64,000 bases of DNA. Origin: Shewanella psychromarinicola. Lineage in GTDB: Bacteria > Pseudomonadota > Gammaproteobacteria > Enterobacterales > Shewanellaceae. Location: assembly GCF_003855155.1 (NCBI RefSeq), contig NZ_CP034073.1:1612001-1676000 (forward strand), in the 5' to 3' direction. Each line of letters starts with the position of its first letter. Position 1 is the first letter of the stretch. Shown here piece after piece: positions 26,358 through 34,806 of the stretch. A program made the position numbers and the translations under genes. Under the pieces are notes generated by a model. It was not told the DNA's origin. It worked only from the letters and a program-made list of their open reading frames with translations, and searched no databases.

Positions 26358-26611
26358 CCTCTAGTGTTGTCGTATTGTCTTTATGAGTTACGCTGTGTGC
26401 GAGGCATAAATCGTTTGTTAGGCTTGGTCGATACCTAGTCAATACTATTTAGTATTATTTAAAGATAGAAATTTGCTTTTTAAGGGGAGGTTAGTAATAG
26501 CTCACTCATTATTGGCCACCAAATTCGAGGTGATATTATTACCTCATAAGTGAGATTAGGCAATAAACAGTTATTTTTTAAGTATATGTTCATCAATATC
26601 GCTATTGTTGC

Positions 26612-27700
26612 TTAGGGTGCTTCTCCAGGCTTCGGCACATCATTCTTACTCACTTTCTGCTCTGCTGATACTGCTTTGGCCCACTCATGCTCACAAGCAC
26701 CGGCTTTAATACCTTCCTGGTTGGTACTTTGCGACGGAGTAAATGAGAGCCTAGTCAGTAGAGGGAAATGATCCGAACCAATCGAAGGTAAGCGTTGAAT
26801 GTTTTGCAAAGTAAAATGCCGACTGTGAAACAAATGATCCAAAGGCCAACGCAAGAGCGAGTAATCCACGTGAAAAGTGTTAAATGCTCCACGCCCCACG
26901 CGCGGATCAAGCAGGCCACTAATTTTACGAAAAAGACGAGTTGTGGCAGACCAAGCCACATCGTTAAGATCACCGGTTACAATCACAGGTTGGTCACTCT
27001 CGGCTACACTTCGAGCCACTATCACCAATTCAGCATCTCGCTCCGCCGATTCAGCGTTTTCTGTTGGGCTTGGGGGCGCTGGATGGAGAAAGTGCACGCG
27101 AATGTGATCTCCCGTACGTAACGTTAATGTTGCATGTATCGATGGAACATCCTTCTCAACCAAATAGCAGATTTCTTGCTCGCCTAACGGCAAGCGTGAA
27201 AACACATGCATACCATAAAGGTTATCCAGAGGACATTTGATGCTGTAGGGCATGTCAGTTTCTAATATCTTAAGTTTGTTTTCCCACCATTGGTCGGATT
27301 CCAGTGTGACTAGTACATCAGGCTTATGCTTGTTAACCAGCTGGATCAACGCTTCTGCATTGCGATTTGGTGTGAGTACATTCGATGTGATAATGCTGAG
27401 TTGATTGTCGGCATTGAATTCAGTGGAGGTTTTGACCTCCTTGGGAAATAAAAAAGTATAAGGCAATATCCAGCACAACTGCCAGATTAAACACAGCATA
27501 GTGACCAAAATCAGTGCCTGTGTATTGATCATTTGAGTGTCGAGAAAAACAACATCAGCGATCAACAGCACCGTTGCCAATATCGTCAACTGCAATCGAG
27601 GGAAATCCATGCCCCTGATAATCCAATGCGGATGTCGCGACAAAGGCAACAAAGTAGCTAGTAGGATCAATAGCGTACAAAATGTCAGTATCGTTAACAT
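26612..27700 (-). CDS. Membrane-anchored endonuclease/exonuclease/phosphatase (EEP) family protein
   Basis: A 362-residue protein with three N-terminal membrane helices (about residues 1-95) and a catalytic EEP domain. Its motifs are ITSNVLTPNRN, LVTLESDQWWENKL (Glu metal ligand), PVIVTGDLNDVAWS and the terminal GSDHFPLLTRL. The family hydrolyses phosphodiesters of nucleic acids, lipids or sugars. Bacterial membrane-anchored members of this layout have no agreed substrate. The C-terminal 45 residues are low-complexity and may be free. Confidence 0.9.
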   Translation of the reverse strand: MLTILTFCTLLILLATLLPLSRHPHWIIRGMDFPRLQLTILATVLLIADVVFLDTQMINTQALILVTMLCLIWQLCWILPYTFLFPKEVKTSTEFNADNQLSIITSNVLTPNRNAEALIQLVNKHKPDVLVTLESDQWWENKLKILETDMPYSIKCPLDNLYGMHVFSRLPLGEQEICYLVEKDVPSIHATLTLRTGDHIRVHFLHPAPPSPTENAESAERDAELVIVARSVAESDQPVIVTGDLNDVAWSATTRLFRKISGLLDPRVGRGAFNTFHVDYSLLRWPLDHLFHSRHFTLQNIQRLPSIGSDHFPLLTRLSFTPSQSTNQEGIKAGACEHEWAKAVSAEQKVSKNDVPKPGEAP

Positions 27701-27831
27701 AGAGAGCCTAGTTTTGTATGGATAATTTTAAGATAACACGACTCGCCAGATCCTCGTGGTTGATATTTTCGCCCAACGCTGGCGCGCGGTGCAGCCTTTG
27801 CTCGTTAGTGTTTGTCCAACGTCGGCATAAG

Positions 27832-27985
27832 TAACCTCAATTCTGGATAATAAAGCTTATCAAACAACCCTATATTTTGCTATCTGCCTTGTTAGCAAAA
27901 CACATGGCTAATTTGATATTACAGAGTTGAAGTAAACCCGTTTTTAACGATTTATCCCATCTATTATCCAGCGTCGAGGTGAGTA
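27832..27985. repeat. Intergenic repeat element with inverted ends (second family)
   Basis: The left end TAACCTCAATTCTGGATAA (27832-27850) is an imperfect inverted repeat of the right end TTATCCAGCGTCGAGGTGA (27964-27982). Interior blocks TGCTATCTG and CTTGTTAGCAAAACACATGG are shared with 17156-17320. At about 154 bases it looks like a small non-autonomous element. It directly adjoins the tail of a dead hydrolase gene. Confidence 0.65.
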
Positions 27986-27986
27986 A

Positions 27987-28180
27987 CAAAAGCTCCTTAA
28001 TCACCCATTCTGGTTCATCAAACTGTACCTAGTGTTCGCAGTTTTGCGCCAATACAGTTTTCTGTGTGGGAAAACGTGCGTCCAACCTTGCCATAGTTCG
28101 CCCCATATTTTGGATCTTTATTCGCGAAAAAACAGATACGCAGGCTTATTAGTGATTTTCTATGGAAGCAATCACAGATA
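27987..28180 (-). pseudogene. C-terminal remnant of an alpha/beta hydrolase
   Basis: Minus-strand translation gives MARLDARFPTQKTVLAQNCE, then H, a stop, and VQFDEPEWVIKELLL. The pattern of a fruitful C-terminal block with a catalytic His followed by QFDEP is that of alpha/beta hydrolases. The stop and the truncation at the repeat element show decay. Assignment is by eye. Confidence 0.45.
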
Positions 28181-28196
28181 GTGGTATATCGTTAAT

Positions 28197-28412
28197 TTAC
28201 GGATAATCAGGTAAGGGTTGTTTACTCCAAAAATTAACAAACTGACTCGACATGCTATTTTCCTTATCGGCAAGTTTGATCTGTGTTATCTCATGATGAC
28301 CTTGCTTCAGGTCTATTACGCGTAGCATATCAACATCATGCTCTGACGATGGCTCAAGTTCGTTTACGTTATTAAATGTGGTTTCCGTATAAACAGCAAA
28401 GGATAAAGCCAT
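28197..28412 (-). CDS. Small hypothetical protein, possibly start-less
   Basis: A 71-codon frame from an ATG at 28412. The frame continues upstream without ATG and reads like a signal peptide (KVSALRIHFEYLLIACMALS), preceded by ATA where an ATG would be expected. The downstream part is hydrophilic and unrecognised. It may be a small exported protein that lost its start, or a remnant. Low confidence that it is expressed. Confidence 0.35.
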   Translation of the reverse strand: MALSFAVYTETTFNNVNELEPSSEHDVDMLRVIDLKQGHHEITQIKLADKENSMSSQFVNFWSKQPLPDYP

Positions 28413-28691
28413 ACAAGCTATTAAAAGGTATTCAAAATGAATCCTTAACGCACTAACTTTTATTGAATGGATCGAATAATAAATTAGGCCGCATAAGTAA
28501 TTGATTTATTTCATATTTTATTGCTATGCCTTTGATGTGAATCTTCTAATCTTTTCTGTTTTACAGCAACAAAACGAGCCAGCACGATTAAAGTATTGAA
28601 CAAACCTTGAATTAATGTGCATTTCATTTGAAATCAATAGTCTAAATGTCTATATAAAAAAGTGCATGGGTTGATATTTTTGGTAGTCAAA
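28413..28691. other. AT-rich intergenic stretch
   Basis: Nothing recognisable apart from the possible upstream extension of the small frame at 28197-28412. Confidence 0.4.
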
Positions 28692-28754
28692 TGTGGCGGA
28701 GGGATAGCTTGCTTGTAATAAAGAGGAACCCGTGGGTTTAAATGCTACAGACAC

Positions 28755-28788
28755 AAAAAAGCCCTATCATTTCTGATAAGGCTTTTTC
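28755..28788. terminator. Terminator hairpin in the tRNA-Ser repeat block (distal)
   Basis: AAAAAAGCC and TATCA pair with TGATA and AGGCTTTTT around a four-base loop; A and T runs flank it, so it works in either direction. Confidence 0.7.
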
Positions 28789-28860
28789 ATTGAATGTGGC
28801 GGAGGGATAGCTTGCTTGTAATAAATAGGAACCCTGGGTTTAAAGTCCTATCTTTCGCCC

Positions 28861-28898
28861 AATAAAAAGGCCCGCTATAAATAGCAGGCCTTTTTATT
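28861..28898. terminator. Terminator hairpin directly after tRNA-Ser
   Basis: AATAAAAAGGCC pairs with GGCCTTTTTATT, the inner stem being GCTAT/ATAGC. It lies five bases beyond the CCA end of the tRNA on the minus strand and is its likely terminator. Confidence 0.8.
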
Positions 28899-28903
28899 TA
28901 AAT

Positions 28904-28994
28904 GTGGCGGAGGGATAGGGATTTGAACCCTAGAACGGGATAAACCGTTGCCGGTTTTCAAGACCGGTGCATTCGACCACTCTGCCATCCCTCC
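28904..28994 (-). tRNA. tRNA-Ser (anticodon UGA)
   Basis: The minus strand reads GGAGGGATGGCAGAGTGG at the 5' end, the anticodon arm CCGGTCTTGAAAACCGG with TGA, a long variable arm typical of serine tRNA, the T arm GGTTCAAATCC, and an encoded CCA end. All four arms pair. It decodes UCA and related serine codons. Confidence 0.97.
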
Positions 28995-29138
28995 GAACAG
29001 GGTGGATAATAAGGGTATTGGCGAAAATGTAAAGCCTTGAGGTGTTTAATGGCACAACAAATGTGCAAAATGACACAAATAAGCTCACGGTTGCGCAATA
29101 TTTATCCTGTATTACCCTGGTGACACTTTTATTATTAG

Positions 29139-29180
29139 TTAGCCTCTCGACGGGGTGAGTTACCAAAGTCGAGAGGCTAA
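29139..29180 (-). terminator. Terminator of the dcp gene
   Basis: TTAGCCTCTCGAC pairs perfectly (13 bp) with GTCGAGAGGCTAA around a 16-base loop, 14 bases past the dcp stop on the minus strand. The T run is weak. Confidence 0.7.
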
Positions 29181-29194
29181 TGACTTTTTCGTGA

Positions 29195-31351
29195 TTAGTT
29201 AACCAAACCACGGCGCTTTAATAAGGCGTCGGTAGTGGGTTTTTTACCGGTAAAGTCGATGTAGTCTTGCATCAGATCTTGGCTGTTACCTTTTGACAAC
29301 ACTGTGTCACGGTACTTTTGGCCATTCTCTAGGGTTAATCCACCATTTGACATCATGTAAGAGAATGAGTCAGCAGCAAACACTTCAGTCCATAGGTACG
29401 CATAGTAACCTGCTGAATAGCCGCCAGCGAAGCTGTGGCTAAAGTAGGTTGTTTTGTAGCGAGGTGGTACAGGCGTGTAATCTAAACCGTGTTTAGCCAG
29501 TGCTTGTTGTTCAAAGGCCGTAACGTCGGTGATTTCAGTTCCAGCAGCAATAGAGTGCCATTCCATATCAAGTAGCGCAGCGGCTAGGTATTCAACCGTA
29601 TTAAAGCCTTGGTTAAAGGTGTGTGACTTTAATACTTTTGCGAGTAACTCTGCTGGGATTGGTTCGCCCGTTTGGTAGTGCTTAGCGTAATTGGCAAGCA
29701 CTTGTGGGTCGACGCTCCAGTCTTCATTAGCTTGTGATGGAAACTCAACAAAGTCACGCGCGGTTGCGGTGCCCGCTAGGCTAGGGTAGTTAACTTGTGA
29801 GAACAATCCATGGATAGCATGGCCAAATTCGTGGAACATGGTGTTAACTTCGTCGAATGTCATCAGTGTTGGCTGACCTTCGGCTGGCTTAGGAATATTC
29901 AGCGCGTTATAGACCACAGGCTTAGTGTTTTGCAAGAATGACTGGGTGACAAGTTCGTCCATCCAGGCGCCGCCACGTTTACCTTGGCGAGCGTATGGGT
30001 CTAGATAGAATAAGCCAATTGAGCTACCGTCTTTGTTAAAGACTTCATAAGCTGACACGTCTTTGTGCCATACCGGTAAGTCATTGCGTGGTTTAATCGT
30101 GATGCCGTACAGTTTGTTCATGGCGAAGAACAAGCCATCGTTTAGTACGGTATTCATTTCAAAATACGGCTTAACTTGGTTGTCGTCTAAGTCATATTTG
30201 GCTTTACGTACTTTTTCTGCGTAGTACGCCCAGTCCCATGGCTGAAGTTTGAAATCTTTGCCATCTTTAACGATTTCGGCTTGGATGTCAGCGGCTTCGA
30301 CTTTGGCCTTAATCAGTGCTTTTGGTGCTAGGTCGTCAAGTATTCCATAAACCGCTTCTGGGTTTTTGGCCATTTGGTCGCCTAAGGAGTATGCCGCCCA
30401 AGTTGGGTAACCTAATAGTGTGGCTTTTTGTGCCCGCAGTTGAGCTATTTTGATGTTTAACGGCGCGTTAGTGTCCATGGCGCGATAGGCTGAGGTTTCC
30501 CACAGTTGTTTGCGAACATCACGGTTTTTAAGGCTAGACAGTAGCGGCTGAGTGGTGGTGTTCACTAGCGTGATCATGTAACCCGTTTTGCCAGCATCTT
30601 TTGCTGCAGCAGCTAATGATGCGATGTCGCTGTCTGACAAACCATCAAGTTGAGCTTTGTCTTCGATGACGATAACGTCAGCTGTAAATGATTTTAAAAC
30701 GTTTTGTGAAAAACTGGTTTCAAGTTTGGCTAACTCACCGTTTAGCTCACGCATTTTCGTTTTGTCTGCGACAGATAATTCAGCACCTGCGCGCACAAAA
30801 CGGTCGTAATACACTTCAACCAAGCGTAAATCTTCGCCTGTTAATGCGGCTTTGTTTTTATATATGACTTGGACGCGAGCAAACAGTTTTTCATCAAGGT
30901 AGATGTTGTCTTGGTGTGCGGTTAACTTAGGCACAATCTGTTCTTCAACGCTGATGAAGTTGTCGTCTGAAATAAGTCCTGAAAGATTGAAAAAAACACG
31001 TTGAGTTCGGTCTAGTGTGGCTCCGGTTTTTTCTAACGCGACAATGGTGTTGTCAAACGTGGCTGGTTCGCTGTTATTGGTGATAGTTGCGATTTCAGTT
31101 TTGTGCTCTAGCATTCCTTGCTTAAATGCAGGCAAGTAGTCGCTGGCTGTAAACTTGTCGAACTGCGGCGCCATGTATTGTAAAGGGCTGGGTGTTAACA
31201 GTACGTTGTTGGCAGTTGCAGGAGCTTTAGTCATTGTTTTTGTTGCCTCTGCGGCGGTTTTGTCTGCCATGGCAGTATCTACTGATGGCTCTGAACAGGC
31301 GCTGAGCATCAGTGCAGCACTCACTGCAGTGGTAATAAGTGTTTTGCGCAT
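29195..31351 (-). CDS. dcp: M3 family zinc metallopeptidase, peptidyl-dipeptidase Dcp-like lipoprotein
   Basis: A 718-residue protein with a lipobox (LMLSACS), so it is an exported, lipid-anchored Dcp rather than the cytosolic OpdA form. The zinc site is TMFHEFGHAIHGLFSQVNYP (HExxH), with the downstream third ligand region around YAKHYQTG and FVEFPSQANEDW. The family removes dipeptides from peptide C-termini. The length agrees with Dcp of related bacteria. Monocistronic between its own terminator and the gene at 31639. Confidence 0.93.
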   Translation of the reverse strand: MRKTLITTAVSAALMLSACSEPSVDTAMADKTAAEATKTMTKAPATANNVLLTPSPLQYMAPQFDKFTASDYLPAFKQGMLEHKTEIATITNNSEPATFDNTIVALEKTGATLDRTQRVFFNLSGLISDDNFISVEEQIVPKLTAHQDNIYLDEKLFARVQVIYKNKAALTGEDLRLVEVYYDRFVRAGAELSVADKTKMRELNGELAKLETSFSQNVLKSFTADVIVIEDKAQLDGLSDSDIASLAAAAKDAGKTGYMITLVNTTTQPLLSSLKNRDVRKQLWETSAYRAMDTNAPLNIKIAQLRAQKATLLGYPTWAAYSLGDQMAKNPEAVYGILDDLAPKALIKAKVEAADIQAEIVKDGKDFKLQPWDWAYYAEKVRKAKYDLDDNQVKPYFEMNTVLNDGLFFAMNKLYGITIKPRNDLPVWHKDVSAYEVFNKDGSSIGLFYLDPYARQGKRGGAWMDELVTQSFLQNTKPVVYNALNIPKPAEGQPTLMTFDEVNTMFHEFGHAIHGLFSQVNYPSLAGTATARDFVEFPSQANEDWSVDPQVLANYAKHYQTGEPIPAELLAKVLKSHTFNQGFNTVEYLAAALLDMEWHSIAAGTEITDVTAFEQQALAKHGLDYTPVPPRYKTTYFSHSFAGGYSAGYYAYLWTEVFAADSFSYMMSNGGLTLENGQKYRDTVLSKGNSQDLMQDYIDFTGKKPTTDALLKRRGLVN

Positions 31352-31638
31352 TGAAATATCCTTGGGTCTTTGCCCTTTTAGGTGTTTTTATGCCTATTCG
31401 AAATGTAGCTGTGGCGAACAATAGTGACAATAAAAACGTAATGAAATAACTACAATACAATAACAAGACTGCGTCTTGCAGCATAGGTTAAAGGGATAAA
31501 CTATGAATAATTATTGTAACGAAACTTACCAATAGTGATGTTTGTTAGGTTTTGGGGCATTCTTGGCGCAATTGTAGTGGCAATTTGTGGATATTCGCGT
31601 AGCTTAATAGTGATAAATAAGCACGATGAGGCTGATAG

Positions 31639-31899
31639 ATGAAAGTTGGTAAGCACGATACAAAACTGCTCAAGCTCGCGATGGAGATTGGCATGGGATA
31701 CGCGCAAAAGCGTGGTTTTGATGATTTTGGTAAAGGCATTTCGCCAAAAGATAAAGTCGAATGTATTTATCGATTATTGGTTCAAGACAACTTAATCCAA
31801 CCCTTAGCCGAAGATAAAGATGATGGTCCAAATCGCAAACATAAATTGATATTGTGGATTAGTAAGCAGCTGCCTAAAGAGCATGAATTGTTAAACTAA
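31639..31899 (+). CDS. DUF5062 family small protein
   Basis: An 86-residue soluble, charged protein (begins MKVGKHDTKLLKLAMEIGMG) that I recall as the DUF5062 family of Shewanella and Vibrio. No signal, membrane segment or catalytic motif is seen. It is followed by a good terminator and stands alone, divergent from dcp. Function unknown. The family name is from memory and should be treated as likely rather than certain. Confidence 0.72.
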   Translation: MKVGKHDTKLLKLAMEIGMGYAQKRGFDDFGKGISPKDKVECIYRLLVQDNLIQPLAEDKDDGPNRKHKLILWISKQLPKEHELLN

Positions 31900-31948
31900 T
31901 CAGTGTCCCTATGCGGAGGGTGTGTTAACACTTTGGCGCGCAAAGACT

Positions 31949-31986
31949 AAGCCTAAATGAAATATTGATTTCGCTTAGGCTTTTTT
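31949..31986 (+). terminator. Rho-independent terminator
   Basis: AAGCCTAAATGAAAT pairs with ATTTCGCTTAGGCTT and is followed by a T run, about 50 bases past the DUF5062 stop. Confidence 0.85.
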
Positions 31987-32027
31987 ATGTCAATTTTTAG
32001 TCGCTATTTGTTGAACTGGATGCAGAG

Positions 32028-32717
32028 TTAGCGCGACTCAATTTCGACAATTTTTAAACTTATCAACTGCTTTTGCCATTGCTGCTTATTAACACCTTCT
32101 ACCCATATAGTATCACTTTGGCGATGCTGACCATTACGTAGGTAAGTTTCTGGCATCCTGGGAATAGCTTCCCACGCTTGTAGGTTTTCTTGTTTGATCA
32201 GTTCACCTTGGTCGTTATAAAAGCTGGCTTCAACTTCAACCAGGGTGACATGCTCGTTACTGGTGCTGTCAAAATCAAACACTAAGCCGACGTTATCATC
32301 CTTCCATTTTGTGTCTACAAGGGTGATTTTAATGCCATCTTTGGCCGTGCTGCCTAACAGTTCTGGTTGTGCTAATGCCGCTGCCGTTAAGCGTGTGGTT
32401 GATACCTGAGTATTAATTGCTGCGGCAGTGGGCATGGTAACCGTTGGTGCTGCAACAGGTGTGGTCACTGCTGCTATTGACGCTGCAGATGCAATGGTAG
32501 GCTGTGTTACTACGTTTGCTTGCTTTGTGATGCCTGCTTTAGCGGCTTGCACTGGTTGACTGACGGTTTCGGTAATGATGTATTCCCAGGTAAAGTCATC
32601 TTTTAGGCGAACATTAGCGCCATTGTCTAAAGTGATGACTGCAACATCGGCGGCCATTGCTGCAGGGGCAAGCACCAACAATAGGGTCGATGCGATAACA
32701 TTAAGCTTGGTTTTCAT
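32028..32717 (-). CDS. DUF3157 family exported protein
   Basis: A 229-residue protein with a Sec signal (cleavage after PAAMA). The N-terminal block DVAVITLDNGANVRLKDDFTWEYI is the DUF3157 signature, followed by an Ala/Thr-rich linker of about 70 residues and a C-terminal domain (VDTKWKDDNVGLVFDF and a closing KQLISLKIVEIES). It probably works in the periplasm; function unknown. It is divergent from hcp. The low-complexity linker is unusually long. Confidence 0.82.
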   Translation of the reverse strand: MKTKLNVIASTLLLVLAPAAMAADVAVITLDNGANVRLKDDFTWEYIITETVSQPVQAAKAGITKQANVVTQPTIASAASIAAVTTPVAAPTVTMPTAAAINTQVSTTRLTAAALAQPELLGSTAKDGIKITLVDTKWKDDNVGLVFDFDSTSNEHVTLVEVEASFYNDQGELIKQENLQAWEAIPRMPETYLRNGQHRQSDTIWVEGVNKQQWQKQLISLKIVEIESR

Positions 32718-33032
32718 CTGTTCATCCTGATTGAAAATCTTTAATTAATTCTACTTGTTTTCATTGGGTAAATGGAACGTTTTTTAAAGACCGACTGTTA
32801 CTATCATATCGACTTATACTGACATTGATAATAGGCCTTGTTGTGGTACCTATCGGTGTTCATGCTTGAACAAGCTAGAAAAAAAGCTAATTACATTAGC
32901 GATCGCTGAAGGTGACGTAGCTCGTAAAATACAACATTGGTCTTAAAAATGGGTTTTGCTTTACGGTGTAAAGAGTAAACTCATTTATAACATGTAAACT
33001 TTATACATGAATAATATTTGAGGAGTAGAGTT
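32718..33032. promoter_or_regulatory. Divergent promoter region of DUF3157 gene and hcp
   Basis: These 315 bases hold no gene. The NsrR-like palindrome at 32991-33009 is the only clear site; a second imperfect palindrome-rich stretch (CTTTACGGTGTAAAG, 32960-32974) lies just upstream and could be another regulator site. Confidence 0.5.
32991..33009 (+). promoter_or_regulatory. Candidate NsrR operator upstream of hcp
   Basis: CATGTAAACTTTATACATG contains ATGTA-N7-TACAT, the spacing of the gammaproteobacterial NsrR half-sites (ATGYA-N7-TRCAT). It lies 23 bases before the hcp start, where binding would block transcription. hcp-hcr is a classic NsrR target, so nitric-oxide induction is likely. 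Site assignment is by eye. Confidence 0.6.
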
Positions 33033-34691
33033 ATGTTTTGTGTGCAATGTGAGCAAACCATTAGAACACCAGAAGGTAATGGCTGTAGTTACTCGCAAGG
33101 AATGTGCGGCAAGTTGGCGTCGACGTCTGATATTCAAGACTTATTAATTTATATGCTGCAAGGCGTGTCTGCTTACGCAATTAAAGCCCGCGAGTTCGGC
33201 ATTGTAGACAACGACATTGATGTCTTTGTTCCTAAGGCCTTTTTTGCCACACTCACTAACGTAAACTTTGACGATGAACGGTTAATTGATTATGCCTATC
33301 AGGCTCAAACCTATCGTGACCAATTAAAAGCCGCTTATATAGCTGCTTGTAAAGACAAAGGCATAGAGCCTGAAATAGTCAGCGCCCAAGGTGAGATATT
33401 ACTTGGTGCATCTAAGCCTGAAATTTTAGCTCAAGCGCCAATAGCACTGCCTAATCGTGGTGACGTGCATGAAGATATTCTTGGCTTACGCTTATTATGC
33501 TTATACGGCTTAAAAGGCGCGGCTGCTTATATGGAGCATGCTCGCGTATTAGACCAAACTGATGTTGATGTGGCTGCTGAGTTCCATAAAATCATGGCAT
33601 TTTTAGGTGAAGACTCAGTTGATGCTGACAAGTTATTTGCTACCTCAATGGAAATTGGCCAATTAAACTATCGCATTATGGCGATGTTAGATTTAGGCGA
33701 AACCACCTCATTTGGCCACCCTGAGCCAACGCAAGTGAATACAAAATCTGTTAAAGGCAAGGCGATTTTAGTGTCTGGCCACGACATGAAAGATTTAGAG
33801 CTTATTTTGCAACAAACCGAAGGCAAGGGCATTAATGTCTTTACTCACGGCGAAATGTTACCGGCTCTGGCTTACCCAGCCTTTAAAAAGTACCCGCATT
33901 TAGTCGGTAACTACGGCGGCGCTTGGCAGAATCAGCAAAAAGAATTTGCCACTTTCCCTGGTGCAGTGGTGATGACCTCAAACTGTATTATCGACCCTAC
34001 TGTGGGTGAATACTCTGACCGTATTTATACTCGTAGTATTGTCGGTTGGCCTGGTGTGACCCATGTTGAAGGTGATGACTTTAGCGAAGTGATTAATAAA
34101 GCACTCGCGCTTGAAGGCTTTATCTATGATGAAATCCCCCACATGATCACCATTGGTTTTGCTCGCAATGCATTAATGGCTGCAGCACCAACAGTGGTTG
34201 AAAACGTTAAGAATGGTTCTATTAAGCACTTCTTCTTAATTGGTGGTTGTGATGGCGACAAATTAGAGCGCAATTACTTTACAGACTTAGCTAAGTCTGT
34301 GCCTGATGATTCAATTATTTTGACCTTAGGTTGCGGTAAGTACAAATTCAATAAACTGGAATTTGGCGACATTAACGGTGTGCCACGCTTGCTAGATATT
34401 GGCCAGTGTAATGATGCATATTCTGCTATTCAGTTGGCGTTAGCGTTAAAGGACATTTTTGAATGTGACCTTAACGACTTACCGTTAAGCATAGTGTTGT
34501 CGTGGTTTGAGCAAAAAGCGATTGTAGTGTTGTTAACCTTGTTGTCTCTTGGGGTGAAAAACATTCGTACTGGCCCAAGTGCACCAGGATTCTTAACCGA
34601 AAACCTAGCAAACATTTTAGAGCAACAGTTTGGTTTACGCACCACTATCGATGTTGAAACAGACTTAAAAGCCATGATCAACGTGGCGTAA
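33033..34691 (+). CDS. hcp: Hybrid-cluster protein (hydroxylamine reductase / NO reductase)
   Basis: A protein of 552 residues from the ATG at 33033, which has AGGAG seven bases ahead; an alternative non-ATG start upstream is rejected. The N-terminal [18 protein letters not shown] with YSQGMCGK is the enterobacterial-type Cys pattern for the Fe-S cluster. Hybrid-cluster ligand regions include [31 protein letters not shown] and [14 protein letters not shown]. The enzyme reduces nitric oxide (and hydroxylamine in vitro) and is the source of protein S-nitrosylation in anaerobes. Hcr, its electron donor, follows. Confidence 0.97.
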   Translation: MFCVQCEQTIRTPEGNGCSYSQGMCGKLASTSDIQDLLIYMLQGVSAYAIKAREFGIVDNDIDVFVPKAFFATLTNVNFDDERLIDYAYQAQTYRDQLKAAYIAACKDKGIEPEIVSAQGEILLGASKPEILAQAPIALPNRGDVHEDILGLRLLCLYGLKGAAAYMEHARVLDQTDVDVAAEFHKIMAFLGEDSVDADKLFATSMEIGQLNYRIMAMLDLGETTSFGHPEPTQVNTKSVKGKAILVSGHDMKDLELILQQTEGKGINVFTHGEMLPALAYPAFKKYPHLVGNYGGAWQNQQKEFATFPGAVVMTSNCIIDPTVGEYSDRIYTRSIVGWPGVTHVEGDDFSEVINKALALEGFIYDEIPHMITIGFARNALMAAAPTVVENVKNGSIKHFFLIGGCDGDKLERNYFTDLAKSVPDDSIILTLGCGKYKFNKLEFGDINGVPRLLDIGQCNDAYSAIQLALALKDIFECDLNDLPLSIVLSWFEQKAIVVLLTLLSLGVKNIRTGPSAPGFLTENLANILEQQFGLRTTIDVETDLKAMINVA

Positions 34692-34806
34692 TCTTGTTAT
34701 AACAATAGTGCATCTAAGCCCAGCTTATTTGCACTATTGCGATTAATGGCACTATGGGATTATCCATATTGCCACCTCTCTTTTTTACTGCGTTAAAGGC
34801 ATCAAA

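Larger units (their letters stand above)
28692..28900 (-). repeat. Two tandem degenerate copies of the tRNA-Ser 3' end with terminators
   Basis: A unit of about 105 bases repeats: TGTGGCGGAGGGATAG (tRNA 3' end), then CTTGCTTGTAATAAA and GGAACCC, then a hairpin. Copies start near 28692 and 28796, and the intact tRNA follows at 28904. Each copy keeps the acceptor end but lacks the rest of a tRNA. On the minus strand these lie downstream of the real tRNA. Confidence 0.8.

Noticed and set aside
28904..28994. tRNA-Ser tandem ends as attachment sites of a resident genomic island
   Set aside because: No integrase or second boundary is visible in the window; kept only as a repeat observation.
28930..29211. 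Minus-strand open frame covering the tRNA-Ser gene
   Set aside because: It overlaps the tRNA and the dcp terminator and has no protein features.
33018..33032. Earlier non-ATG start for hcp
   Set aside because: It would precede the ribosome site AGGAG, and Hcp proteins begin at MFCVQCEQT.
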